DNA of 64,000 bases from Micropterus salmoides (taxonomy: Eukaryota > Chordata > Actinopteri > Centrarchiformes > Centrarchidae), in the NCBI RefSeq assembly GCF_014851395.1, contig NW_024041484.1, positions 5,714,183 through 5,778,182 on the forward strand, given 5' to 3'. Each line of letters starts with the position of its first letter. The stretch's first letter is position 1. A program made the position numbers and the translations under genes. The notes below the pieces were generated by a model, which searched no databases, was not told where the DNA came from, and saw only the letters and a program-made list of their open reading frames with translations. Shown piece by piece: positions 24,375 to 36,326 of the stretch.

Positions 24375-27300
24375 AACAGTTAACAGTTCTTTTTAAAATA
24401 TAAGAGATTACAAAAGAGACAAGCACTTCATTTCATACAGAGATAAATGAGTTGCGCTTTTAGCCGTACATATTAACAATAAAAATCATCAAGATGAACA
24501 AGGGAGAAAGAGCTGTGTCAATGCTGGCTTTCCCCTCATTATTTTGGAGACACTTGGGGTCTCTGTGTTGTTCTGCAGGGGTACAATCTCATGAGCCGGC
24601 CTGTTTTTGGAACTCTGCCATTAGTGATTTCTAAACAAGTAGGCAATTAAGATTCACACTGAATAAACGGGGGAGATTTCTCATTTCTCCGTGTCTGCAG
24701 TTTCCCACCCAACCACAGTAATTGCAGCCTGCAGTAGAATGTGGTAGATAAACCACAAAGTTGCAGTTGTCACTAATGTGATGGTTATCTATTGTGGCCA
24801 TGAAGAACAAACTCACCATTTTAAGTGCGCATGGAAAATCAAGTCCCAGGCCTTAGCTTCTATTTAGCAGAATGGATGTCTTGAAAAGCCCAGATGTTGA
24901 AATTAAAAGTGTACTTCAGTGATTTAGTGTTAGACCGGGCAATCTCTAGGAATACACCAAGGTATCCTCACAAGAACAGGAAAACCTCATGTTATTCCAA
25001 CTTGGGAGTGTTCACACAATATAAGTGGTATAGTGACCTCCACTTCTGACCCTGTACTTACACCATTTAAATAGCTTAAATAAGCTACTTTTCTGGTGTT
25101 ACATGGTTTCCGCACTTGGTTTGCAAGTGAAAACATATAAATGTAAACCGTGTATAGCTCCTTTAAATTAGCTGAATGGATTGTTTTAGTGTTAAAATCT
25201 GATTTAAATGTTATCACAGTTTGTTGACACTCCTCCATAGTAGCTCCTTCCATCAAGTGGAAGATATAGCTGTCAAATTTTCTATAGCTCTTCCTCTATA
25301 TTACAACTAGGAGGCTGACATAACCGTAATTTGGTCTAAATGTATGATCTCAAGACAGCATTAGTGGTAAAGCTCCACAAACACTAGATCCAACACTTCA
25401 CATAACAATGTCTCTTTGTTCAGCCATCCCTGCCTGGTCTTCACATTTTTAACTGAACCCTAACCCTTCTTTTGATTCCCTACTTTTAGCTCAAAGTAAT
25501 TTATACAGTGCTTCTGAACTCCAAACCAGTTTGCTCCAGAGATGAAGTGATGCAGTGATGAAGACTACAAGTAAAAAGAGCAAGCATGTGGAATACCAAT
25601 AGCAGAATTAAGAGGTTTCCACCAAAGGATCAAATAGATTTTGAGACAAGTAAAAGAAAAACTTTCACTAACTACAATTTCTTTAAAATGACAGTACTTT
25701 CACTGAAGTAAAATGTTTTACTACTCGTTCCACCCCACACTAGGTCTGTAATAGGAGCAGCTCCAACTCTGCCACCTAGCTGTAACACTGGGGCAGCATC
25801 ACTGCAGGTCACAGAGGTGTTAAAGTGACATTTTGCCTCATTCACAGACTGACAGGCAGGATAATGGATCTGCGGATGGGTTGTCAGTCAGGTTGTTTCA
25901 ACAGTCCTGAAGCCCCGCAGTCGAGCTTCACCACGCCTGTCTTCCTCTCCCGCTAAAATTACGCTTGGCATTTGTTCAGTCCAATTACCATCTACTGCTA
26001 CTGTGGTACACTGCTGCTGGCCCCCCACCACCCATCTCCTTAGCCCTATGCAGTCTTTTCTCACCTGCAGTCTTCAGCTACATTGTTCTGGCCACTCTCA
26101 GTGACCTCTCTCTTTTCCTCTCCACAAACTGGCGCTCATTATGCAAATAGTGAAATCTCATGAGTCATTTCTTCCCCAGTGTGGTGGAAAAAAGCGTGAG
26201 ACTCTGGTCTTTCATTATACGGACACCTGCCAAGGTGGCTTCAATTTAATTAGGGACGATATCCAATGCCGAGCTGACTGGCATGATAAGGGCCCCCACA
26301 TAGCGCCTTGTTACTCTGATGAAGGGACTGACAGAGCAGGCCAGAGAAGCTCATTACATGGAGATGGGAGACAGTCATTGTTTATAAGGGGTGGCAAACA
26401 ACTAGCCAATAGAGAATTAGACTGCTGTCCAGGAATTTGCAATGGTTATTGGTGTATGTTTCTCTTTCTATTGAACCAATATTCACCATATCATGTCATG
26501 ACCACTAATGGCTCTGAAATAAAATTTTAATATGAAAATAAGCTGTGTCATGGAACAACCTCAGTTTTTTTCTGCACTTGCACTGTTTTTCTTTTGCCAA
26601 GATATGGATTTACCCCCTAGCTTGGTGTAGATTCCATTTTTTCCTCATAACAGACCACGGTAACAGTTTTCCGCAGAGCACAGTGGGGCAGGGAGAGTGG
26701 ACAGGTACAATGAGGAAACCGATGTAAGATCTGATTGGGGGGATAGGTAGAAATGTTCTTCTGACATATAAGCCTTGTGCAAAAGCAATCGAGCTGTTCT
26801 TAGAGAATAGAACCAAGATCACTATAAATAACTTTTAGAGTAGAAGAAAAAGTCCATTTAAAAATAAAATGCAATATTTATTTTTTTGTTAAACTTTGTC
26901 TTCCACTGTTGTTGACTAAACTGCCTTGCTTAAGGACACCTTACTAGCAGCTGTTACAGTAGGGGGAAGTCTTTAATCATGAATTCTCTCTTTTTTTCAA
27001 AGTTTGTCACAGTATTTCTACACATCAATCATCATCTAGGCTGCTGTCGCTCCAGTGGCCATATAGGAGTTGAAGTGAGTGAGACACGGTTTTTAAAATG
27101 CCATTGTCAAACAGCTATTTACCCCTGCTGTCTGTGCTGCTTCCTTTCGCTCCTCAAAGGGCATCTGGTGATTAGATCTTTTTGCAATCTGTCGCTTGCG
27201 TGCTATCGCCTCATGTCACTGGGCACTGACCTTTCGAGTGTTATTTTGTTTCTGTTTGGACTCTATTGTCTCCTGACTCAGGCAAGCATGTCTTGTGTTG

Positions 27301-28261
27301 GTGCAGTAACGTACTGCGTCTTGCTCTTTAGTCTGCTTAGTCTAATTGTAGTGAACATGTTAAAAACCAGAGCCAAATTCTGTTGACATTTACGAAAGAT
27401 GGCACATGATTAATAATTTTAAACAACCATAACTAACATATTGTTCTGATTAAGATAGCATCCACAAATTAATGCAAATTTCTATGTACAGGATAAAGCC
27501 AAAGAACTAATGGCCAGCACCGCTGTTAGATCGTCCATGACATTCAAACATGTTATCTTTAAAACTCTCTTCATGGTAAAACTGCTCCCCTGTAGCTGTA
27601 GAAAAAGGGAGACATTTCCCTCTCTCAGCCTCCCATTTTCCTTCTCTTAATAAACAGTTACCTGCTTCTCGGTTACACGTTGAACACATCAGAAAGTTTC
27701 CCATGGGAGCCAGCGAGGTTTGATAGACTACTATTGTTTAATAATGCATGATGATGCCTACTTATTCAGTTTCAGGCAACTTCAATGGATGATGCACATG
27801 CTGTGTTGCTTGTGGGTAAGTGACCTTGTAGATTAAAAGTAGCAATGTATTTTCTGCACAGTGATATAAAAAGGCTCGTGTGCCCCTTAAAAAAAAAAAG
27901 CTACAGTGACATAATAGCCAATGATATATTGCTGCAGTGTCTGTTCCTTGGCATGCGAGATTGAATCTTGACACTCATATTTCGCCACTTTGATCAAAGG
28001 TGCGGGCTATTTATAAAGTCATGTATGCAAGATCAGTGGAAGTCTTTGCACTGTCCTCGTACAGCAGCTCGAGACTATCTGTGGAAGCGTTGCAACCTTT
28101 CAGGGAACACAGCATTTCCATTAGGCTATAGGTTTTATCACTGCTGAACCACAGCACAGATGCACCTGGCAACCAGGCGGCTCCAGAGTGTTCCACCTGA
28201 GGTTTTATCTCTGCGGTATCCAAACCACAGGTGCACAGGGACAGTGAAAGGAGTACTCTTT
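24375..28261. other. Non-coding DNA with candidate regulatory stretches
   Basis: No gene is recognised. Two blocks look less repetitive and richer in homeodomain-type cores than their surroundings: 24480-24740 (CCATTAGTGATT, GGCAATTAAG) and 26090-26450 (octamer ATGCAAAT at 26141-26148, TTTAATTAGGG, CATTGTTTATAAGG). The 135-codon frame at 26979-27386 is hydrophobic and cysteine-rich by composition and matches nothing I know. An A run lies at 27889-27899. Confidence 0.45.
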
Positions 28262-28545
28262 CTCAGAAGATGGTTTTAGCCATGCTAGTGGAATAGCTAT
28301 GGATGGCATAGTTAGTCAGTTGAGCAGCCTGTCGGCCCACCACTTTGGAATGCAATATCTGAGCATCTACTGGAGGGACTGTTATGAACCTTTAGTACAG
28401 ACATCATTTCCTGTGCACCGGTTTTACTGGCTTCGGCGATTCCTTAACTTAGCGTCACCATGATACCACATACATGGTTTTGATTGAAATGTCCATTCGC
28501 CTATTGGAGGGATTGTCATGAGGAGTACAGACAAGTCTTGTTTTT
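28262..28545. mobile_element. Old dispersed repeat fragment, percomorph type
   Basis: Blocks in order, GGCCCACCACTTTGGA, AATATCTGAGCATCTACTGG, GTACAGACATCATT, GATTCCTTAACTTAGCG and CACCATGA, follow the layout of a dispersed repeat very common in perch-like fishes. There it reads along the lines of closing in on an ACTATTGGATGGATTG core and a GGTACAGACATTCATG core. Divergence is high and I see no ends. The element class is not clear to me. Confidence 0.55.
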
Positions 28546-31284
28546 CTCATGGTGTGGGTTTTTGGAGGTGTTTTAGCAGCTTTGAGTGGGGATTTGGGTT
28601 AGCTACAAAATAATACGTTTGCATTGTATGTTGGCAAATACTTAATCAATCTGTGCCGTTCGTTTTTGGTTTTAGTCTGAGCCATTGTGTAGCACCCGTG
28701 CCATATTTCTTTCCCATTGTTGGAAAGTGGTTGCATGCTTTACAGGAGAGAACTGAGCCATCTTTTGCTCACTGTCTCCAATCAGTTTATCTCCCACCTT
28801 TCAGTTGTTAACAGTGACATGATATTGATTGTCCTAGTTTTTGTTGATGCAGTGCTCTGTGTGAGTCAGCATCTTCTTGTGTTCCTTCAGGCTTTGTCCA
28901 TTTGATTCCTGATCAAATTCTGTTCTGTCACCCAGAATGCAGTAGAAAGAATCTACTGATTCACATACAGGCGAGTGAGCAAACTGATGACATTCACTTG
29001 TGATTGTTTGGCAGGGTAAATAGATATATTGCAATCCAGTTAACAGGGGCATTTAAAACTTCTTCAGTTTTAATTTGATATGCGTTTCGGGATATTTTTG
29101 CCTCAAGGCCCCAGCACATTATACTGGGAATTCTGTTTGTCTTTTCCACACGCCATCTTTTTAGACAGATGTAGGGAGCCTGCAGAATCTGCACATGGTG
29201 AAAAAAAGTGAAAAGTCACATTAGTCCACGAAGAGTACGTAGATTAAACATCACTCACACAGATATGACTAATGAAGGTCCAGTACTTGTTTCTACAGTG
29301 AGACAGCTTGCGTGGAACATCAAGAAAAATGAAAATTGACAAGCAGGTGGGAGGAGGTTAAACATGCTGTGTGCACCAGATGGTCACTGCTCGCCCAGTT
29401 TGTGATCCATATTCAAACTTTGCCTACAGTGAAACTACTTTCTGACATGTTCTCCGTGTGAGAATCAGGTGCATTTTAAAACCACAGCATGTCAACTGAT
29501 GCACTGCGTCTGACTCCTTGTGCGTGTTTTAAGTTGCTGTCATAGTATGTTCTTGCACCAATGTCACTGAGACAAACTCCTGTTCATGTATTATACGTGT
29601 AGGAAAATGTGATTGTTATTCTGATGAAGTGAAATGGCGAAGCAGTTTCCCTGGAGCTCATTATCACCTGAAAACCATTCAGCTTTCACCGTTTTACCTC
29701 AAGTCCCCGAAACAGTGATTAATCCACCCCACTGCAGTGCAATTAGTATAATCTGCATTCAATTGGGCTCATCGTCACCCACCAGTCGGCATTCGTTTCC
29801 CATGGGCTTTTTGAGCAGCAGTTACTTCCGACCTCTATCGCAGGGCAAGAAAAGTTTAGATGAGTTTTAATACAGAGGCAATGAATCGGCTTCCTGGCTT
29901 GTATTCCTCTGAGGGTTCGATGGTTTAAACCCTGAAGGCAGTGACCTTGTTACTCCATTCCCATTTTTTCAAAAACTCTCAAGACATACCTCAGTTCGTC
30001 CTCGCTCAGCTGAATTACAGCCCAGCCTTCCATTTTGTTGACATTTACATGCTCTTTTTTTGTTTTTCCGACTTTTGTGTTAATATTGTGAAAGGATTAT
30101 AAATCTGAACCTTTGCGCTCCTTGCCGCTGTTGTGATCTCAGAATTGGAGTTTATTCTGTCGCTTCAGATAAGCTCATTTGCAGAATTTACTCGATGCTC
30201 TTGAGGCATTTCAGATTACACATTCACACCGCTGTGCCCGTGCAGGATGCTTCGGTTGTTAGCACGCCACTAGTGACGCAGTCTATTTCACCAAAGGTAT
30301 TTGGGGTGCGGCGCAGGCCATGTTATTTCAAGCATGACAGGGCTAACCGTCTTTACGCCTGTATTTTGCTTCAGCGTTTAATCACCAGGTTGGCGCCAAG
30401 GGACCTGTCTCACTGCTGGTTGTTCACCCCCGCCCCTCCGCAGGGGACCACCCTCTGCCACCCCAAATTAACCACCGACATGAAAGGATGTGACGGCTGC
30501 TCGCTGTACGAAAAGGTTAATGTCATGCTTGTAAGGTGATTAAAATTCATGACGGGGAAGGAGTGGATGAGTGGAGGGTTAGGGAATGGGGTGAATATGT
30601 GGGGGGTCATGTGCGGGGCGTGTTTTCTTCAGCTGTTTATCCTCAAGTGCTTTTTCTGCTTGCTGCTGCTGCTACTACAGAACAGCAAAAACACAAATAA
30701 AACGAGAGATTTCATTCAAGTCATGCAGCAAGGATCAGCAGGTGGGAATTTTCTGGTTGTAAGCAGAGTTGGCAGGTGAAACATGTTGACGCTGAATTGG
30801 AGGTGAGGGGGTCATGTTTAGCACTGTAGAATGCTGGAGGCAGAAAGTCACCCATGTGAGTCATCATGAGAACTTTCCTGCTGTTCAGTGGAGCTCACCT
30901 GGAAAATGGGCCTTCTTTGGCACTTGGGGGAAAATGACACGCCTCTAGCAGAACAGTCAATTCTTCGCCAAGTGTAATGACTATTTGAACTCGCATGTAG
31001 TGGAGGACACAATGATAGCAATCAAATACACCAGCTCTGCAATATAAAGTATATTATCTCTATAAAGCTTATTTAACAGAATTTTTGTTGAGAATGTTTC
31101 AAGGAGGTGATAATTCAACTGAGTTGTATTGGATATTTTATATAAGGTAAAGTGATTGCATTTTTTTCTCGTAACCTTTAGAAAAAGGCCTAAAAATGAC
31201 CATAGAGTTTTCATTTTTTTTAATGTGAAAGCACAGGTGTATTTCTAGAGGAGATTAAATTGAATCCATTGCAATCATCTGTGT
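28546..31284. other. Non-coding DNA with candidate regulatory stretches
   Basis: No gene is recognised. Positions 29630-29880 (CAGTGATTAATCC, GCAATTAGTATAATCTGC) and 30195-30540 (about 20 CpG sites in 345 bp) stand out from the AT-rich flanks. The latter carries the 114-codon frame 30195-30539, which resembles no known family. Confidence 0.45.
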
Positions 31285-31458
31285 CTACGTGCACACTAAT
31301 AATTTGATTAATTGGATTAAGGTCATTTTCTACCTATGTAAAAACTAGCCTGACTAAATTACTTAATTAAGCCTTTAATCAGTATGTGCATAACCCAATT
31401 AACACACAGAATTTTGTGCATTCATACAGTTTGATTAGGGCATGTAAATGCAAAGTCT
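31285..31458. mobile_element. Possible small foldback (MITE-like) relic
   Basis: GATTAATTGGATTA near 31307 is imperfectly complementary to TAACCCAATTAACA near 31392. The outer ends CTACGTGCACACTAAT and a TTAGGGCATGTAAATG block also pair loosely. The arrangement suggests an old inverted-repeat element, but the arms are degraded and no target duplication is evident. Confidence 0.3.
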
Positions 31459-31467
31459 AATTTCTTT

Positions 31468-31556
31468 CATCCATCCCTTAATTTTCTATACAGACTTACG
31501 CTGTGCAGGGTTGCGGAGGGCTAGCCTATGCCGGCATACTTTGCACAGACAGGTGA
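31468..31556 (+). mobile_element. Retroposon fragment (CATCC...CTGTGCAGGGT family)
   Basis: TCATCCATCCCTTAATTTTC, then TACGCTGTGCAGGGTTGCGG, AGGGCTAGCCTATGCC and GGCATACTTTGCAC follow the block order of a common teleost retroposon whose copies usually read CCATCCATTTTCTATACC, then a GGGTCGCGGGGGGCTGG-like core. Relatives are at 7970-8021 and 46041-46174. Confidence 0.5.
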
Positions 31557-32900
31557 CATGTTTCTTATGGACAATGCAGACCAAAAGTCACTGATTGATG
31601 AGTGCTTGATCTGGGATGTTGACAAGCAGGTCTATAGAAAGATGTGGGCACAACAGTTTCGGATTTCCCATTGCTTGACCAGTCTGAGTCACATTTCGTC
31701 CAGACTGGACAATAGCCAGGAGCAGCCTTAAGTCCAAGTTGGGCCTGCATGGCTCCTATACCGGCTGTCTTTCCTCTCCTCCTGGGGTGATCGCAGTACC
31801 TGCCGTGGTGCCTGGTCCAGTTGATCTGGCTGGGTAAATCTTCTCAAGGTGCACTGCTCTTTTATCCAAACTCCGGCTTCCTTTTCCGATTACTGTATTT
31901 CTGTCATAGGTAATGAGTTTTTTCAGCAGTGAAGCCAAAAAATAAAATAAGAAAAATAACAGAAATTTGGCTTGACGGAGCTACCTGCAGTATCTGCATG
32001 CGCAGCCATTGCCATAGTTAACATCACCTGATCCAAATCCAATGAGACATCATTTAAAGGTGTTTCAGCAATAAAGCAGAAAAAACAACAAATTAAAACA
32101 AAAGTGTAGCAAAGTTTGAAGGAGTTATGGGCCACTGCATCGACATGCACTGATATGCTGCTGCGTACAGCATGTAGCTATATCCTGCCTTTTCTGTATC
32201 AGATTTTCCCCAGGTACCGCACGGTGACCTGTAGCCGAACCATTCACCAATCAATAAGCATAAATCCCTCCTCTGGCTAGACCATCCCATCTTCACCAGC
32301 CGAAACTTCATCCCCTGTAAATCAAATCCCATTGATTATCATGGGAGAGTCCTCACTCCAACGTGCCTTCTGATAAATTCCTCTTTTTCTCTAACCTTGG
32401 GGCCAAACTTAATCCAAGATTCTGCCAAGTTTTCAAACAAGACCTTGGGTAAGGGGTGTAGTTTGAAGGTGGATTTATGAGATTATCCAAAGAATGGTAG
32501 TAAGAAGCCGTAAGTCTTCTCCTATTGCAGTTCATTAGCAAAAGGGCTTGTCAAGGTTAAAGCGTGCTGCAGCAGTGAATAGACTTCTGCCCTTACTCTT
32601 AATTAACTTGTCACATATATTAGTAAATCCATAGGAGTAGTTACTCCTCTCCAAGACAATGGATTAGTGCCATAGTAGTCAGTCAGCAAGTGTACTGTTG
32701 ATGTGCATTTGTGCATATGTCTCTTGTCACAGTGCTTGTGAGGTAAGTGTCTGAATGACACAATAAAAGACAGGATAATTAAATAAATATCCTTAAGAGG
32801 GAAATGGATTAAGGTTGATCTGAGAGTTTATGGTGCAAAGTGATTCCTTACAGGTATGGCTGGTACATTTGGTTGGTCAGTCATTGTGTCCGTGCAACAC
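31557..32900. other. Non-coding DNA, nothing recognised
   Basis: Short conflicting open frames only. A donor-like GAGGTAAGTG at 32729-32738 has an acceptor-like TCTCTTGTCACAG only ten bases upstream, too close for a normal exon. Confidence 0.5.
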
Positions 32901-33224
32901 TAGAGATGCACCAAACCAATGTACAGGACTGGTACAGGTGCCAATACTGACCTTATTAAGTGGACCGGGACTTGGCCATAGCATGACTGATCCATATTTA
33001 ATAGTTTCTTTTTCGTTGTCATCATAAGAAATCAGTGCTTCTGCTAATAGTAACATTCGTTCTGTCACAGCTGGCCACTGCCACAGTTCTTATGATTCTA
33101 TGCGTTTTTAAAATTTGGGAAAAACAGGCATTGGTGTTGGCTCATGAATCGATATTTCCAAATACCCACAGTTGAAGAATCAGATTTGGTGTTAGGAGGG
33201 AAAAAGGTTGATTGTGCATCCCTA
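32901..33224. mobile_element. hAT-like non-autonomous element
   Basis: The unit starts TAGAGATGCACC and ends with TGTGCATCCCTA, giving inverted ends that agree at 10 of 11 positions with each other and share the TAGGGATGCAC signature of the larger element at 11623-12400. Flanking octamers TGCAACAC and GTCAGCAC agree at 5 of 8 positions, a decayed target duplication. At 324 bp it has no coding capacity. Confidence 0.7.
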
Positions 33225-34104
33225 GTCAGCACCTTGGTTTACAGCATAAGTATCTCATCAACCGCAGTTCACCATTACCATGGCATTTAGTGTGATATTC
33301 AGGGTCCTTAGAGGATGATTCCTAATGCCTTTGGTAACCATGTAGATGGAAAGGCAGGCAGATGGAAAAAGAAACATTCTATTTCTTGCACTGATGGCCC
33401 CATTCCTTACTTTGTCACAGTGATCCTTAGAAAGAAAGTAGTAGAAAGTAGTAACTGAAAATAATCTTTCATTTACTGTAATGTAAACAAAACAACAGCT
33501 TGAAAATATTGAAATATCATATCTTATCATAGGATTTATCTTTTCTTCATTAGCATCTGTGAGCTCAGTTTCATAGCCTTTAGCTGTTACGTTGGCTTTA
33601 ACTTAATTCCCTCATGGCATTAAAAAGTGTCGACATGGCTCAAACATGGCTCTGTGTCACAGAGGAGTTAATTTTACCTACAAGTTTCTCCAACCTTTGA
33701 CCAGATGAGAGTTACTGGTTCTGACAGGGTCATTGCTTCCTCTGGTTTCCCCGCTGTCTGCGTCTCTTGATGTGTAGAGACAGGACCAAAGTGAGACAAG
33801 CTCCCCGCTTCAACCCCACTAATCCCCCTTTGCATCTTACTAGTCTCTCTCACGCTCCCGCTTTATTTCTCACCCTTCTTTACCATCACATCACACCTAA
33901 TCTGCCTAGCATGTCAAACACTGTAGACACTTACATCATAGACTCAGGAGTAGAGTTTTGAGTTTGTGTGTGCACAAACACACAGTGAGAGAGACACTGT
34001 GTGATCTGTGTTATGAATGAGTGTGTATATGCAAGAGAGGCACTGTGTGAGAATAGATTTAGATTTAGATGTATATGTGCTATGTACTGTATAGTAGTGT
34101 GTGT
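33225..34104. other. Non-coding DNA, nothing recognised
   Basis: Unique-looking sequence; a short (GT)/(CA)-rich stretch lies at 33964-33984 and a GATTTA echo at about 34056-34068. No exon or element ends are visible. Confidence 0.5.
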
Positions 34105-34600
34105 TAGGTCTGTCCCCGACTAAGGATTTACATGGTCGAATCAGAATCGCCAAGTCCTGCCTATAGTCGAATCATGTGATTTTGTGTGTGGCGATTGCGA
34201 GCCGGGATGATAACACATGGTGGCTCCGCTTCAATCTTGAGAAGCTGCAGAGCTGCAGTCTCTATTCATTCACCTTACACTGTAAATTTCCTGCTAAACT
34301 GACACTTATTGTTGACCCTGTCTCTCTCGCCTGCCATTCACCGGTCTTGTGCAGAGTTTTGCGTGCATTCTGTGCTGCCGACAACTGCACGCACGTCGTG
34401 GTTCCTCGCAGGTCTATTTCAATTAGCAGACTATTTAAAAACGATAAAATATTCTTTGTGTGGTTCATCAACAGTGATAAATTATCCGAAAGTCTTGCGG
34501 GGTGCGGACAACACCGCACAACACAAGTGAAGCTGGGGCTCCGCTCGCCTCTTCAGCAAGTGTTCCTCCACTACACACATACGCCTACACATGCGCACTG
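34105..34600 (+). mobile_element. Probable one-ended hAT-like relic
   Basis: The left boundary TAGGTCTGTCCCCGACTAAG, followed by TACATGGTCGAATCAG, resembles the left end of a teleost hAT-type element. The expected complementary right end (a GGGGACAG-type terminus) is absent before the next element at 34789. The 141-codon frame 34176-34601 lies inside. It shows no transposase motif that I can identify. The right boundary is a guess based on where the CpG-richer texture stops. Confidence 0.4.
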
Positions 34601-34788
34601 ACGACCCAGGGTTAGGATTACAATTTTGGATTTATTCACGCACTTTAAAAACATTTATTGAAAGTTTTTTTTCCCATGTTCATTTAAAACAATGAAAATG
34701 TTGAAATGTATATTGTAGGCTGTATATTAATTTATTGGGAGAAAACTGTCAAACCTTTAGGGTTAGGTGTGTAGTGATTAAGGTTCGG

Positions 34789-35273
34789 CTAAAGGTCCCA
34801 TATTATGCAAATTTTCAGGCCAGTGTAGCTGGCACAGCGCTGAATCGATGTGTGGCGATAGGTCTGCTTAGTCTAGACTGAATACTGTACAAAAACACAA
34901 CTTTATACCTTTTATTCACTGGTTTTGGTGAAACTGGATCGTATTTTAAGGAGAACATATTTTCACTCTGATGTCCTCCGGCTGCTCTGCCTCAACTTTC
35001 AGTGATTTATGGAGTTTGTTAGTTACCAGTTACTTTAGACGCTAACTACTGCAAACAGTATCTGCCGCTAGCTAGTTAGCTCAGTTAGCTGAGCAGGAAG
35101 CCGACGTTTGAATTTGCAAACTCACACGGCGTGCTTGCACACACATTTACTGAAAGACTGAGTAAGAGAAAAAGATAGTGGAATTTATTTTTCTCATAGC
35201 TGGGGGGTCTTTAGGCACGTATTTAGGTTGAAAATACATGAAAAAGTGGAATTTGTATAATATGGGACCTTAA
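34789..35273. mobile_element. MITE-like element with AAGGTCCCATATTAT termini
   Basis: The left end CTAAAGGTCCCATATTATGC pairs with the reverse complement of the right end (GTATAATATGGGACCTTAAG), giving about 25-bp inverted repeats with few mismatches. The 485-bp interior has no coding potential. The right flank has TTAA at the junction and the left has TAAA, so a TTAA target is possible but not proven. It lies about 80 bp left of the large foldback element. Confidence 0.75.
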
Positions 35274-35370
35274 GGACAGGTTTTAGCTGTGATGCTAGTT
35301 TTACTTTCTCTTACACACACATACTGTAAATATAAACACTCAGGAAGCTTTCTATGGCATGCTGTTTAGG

Positions 35371-35372
<2 letters not shown>

Positions 35373-35416
<44 letters not shown>
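35373..35416. repeat. (AT)22 microsatellite inside the foldback left arm
   Basis: A 44-bp perfect AT run. The matching position of the right arm (36894-36911) has only about 18 bp, so the left tract has expanded since the arms arose, or the right one has shrunk. Confidence 0.95.
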
Positions 35417-35418
<2 letters not shown>

Positions 35419-35429
35419 AGTTTGTCCTT

Positions 35430-35531
35430 CTGAATATATGGAATGAAAGTCTGAATATATCGAATGAAAGTCTGAATATATTGAATGAAAGTCTGAATAT
35501 ATGAATGAAAGTCTGAATATATCGAATGAAA
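35430..35531 (-). repeat. Left-arm 21-bp tandem array, about 5 copies
   Basis: Five head-to-tail units of the form CTGAATATATGGAATGAAAG (plus T), with GG, CG and TG variants in the middle. They are the reverse complement of the right-arm units. Confidence 0.9.
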
Positions 35532-36326
35532 TCATCATCTGACGTCATTAAGCCACTGGCGCCATCTTGTGTTTTTGATGTGATTAATCCATATGGATGT
35601 AATTGTGACACTATGAGCGAATAAGTAAGAAATCTAGTGTCAGCTATTTGGAGCATTGAAGACATTACAAGCACACTAGCAAACCATGTACCAGCCATAA
35701 TACTGGGAACCATATACAGTAGTTCTCCTGATGAAATAATTTATTCTCTTTCATCGTGGAAGAATGCAGGAAACCTCCCAGGCCAGGCAGTTCACGTTTA
35801 TCAGGCAAACAAGCCTTCAACCTCACAGGTGACCCCACAACAGCTTAAGTTAGTTTGCATCCGAACAAATCTTTTAAACACCAAAGTCACAGAAAAAATA
35901 ACCTGGCAGTGGTAACATTTTTTGTCAATGGAGTTCGGTGGCTTTGAAGAGAACGATATAACAGCTATTTCTGGTTAAACACAGGATCTTACTCTTTAAA
36001 AAGTTACTGCCTGAGCCCTTTTGGGTGTATATACGAAGATTGTATATAGGGGTTGTTGTGGGGGGCACCTGTGAGATTAAAGGCGTATTTCAGTTTGCCT
36101 GATAAACGGGAACTGCCTGGCCTGGGAGGTTTCCTGCATTTGGTCTTCCACGATAAAAGAGAATACATTTCTAGATCAGGAGAACGGTACTGGATGTGGT
36201 TTCCAGTATTTTGGCTCATACATGCATTCTCCAGTGTTTTTATAATCTCTATATTGCTCAAAATTGCGGACGTTGGACACTTTCTTGCTGATTCACTAAC
36301 AGTGTCACTTCACATCAGTAATGTCA

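Noticed and set aside
26979..27386. 135-codon hydrophobic, cysteine-rich frame
   Set aside because: T-rich DNA gives Leu, Phe and Cys codons by composition; no signal for a real membrane protein gene.
29900..29935. GGGTTCGATGG, a possible tRNA B box
   Set aside because: Does not fit GGTTCGANTCC, and no A box or cloverleaf can be built around it.
32716..32738. Acceptor-like and donor-like sites close together
   Set aside because: Only ten bases lie between them, too short for a plausible exon.
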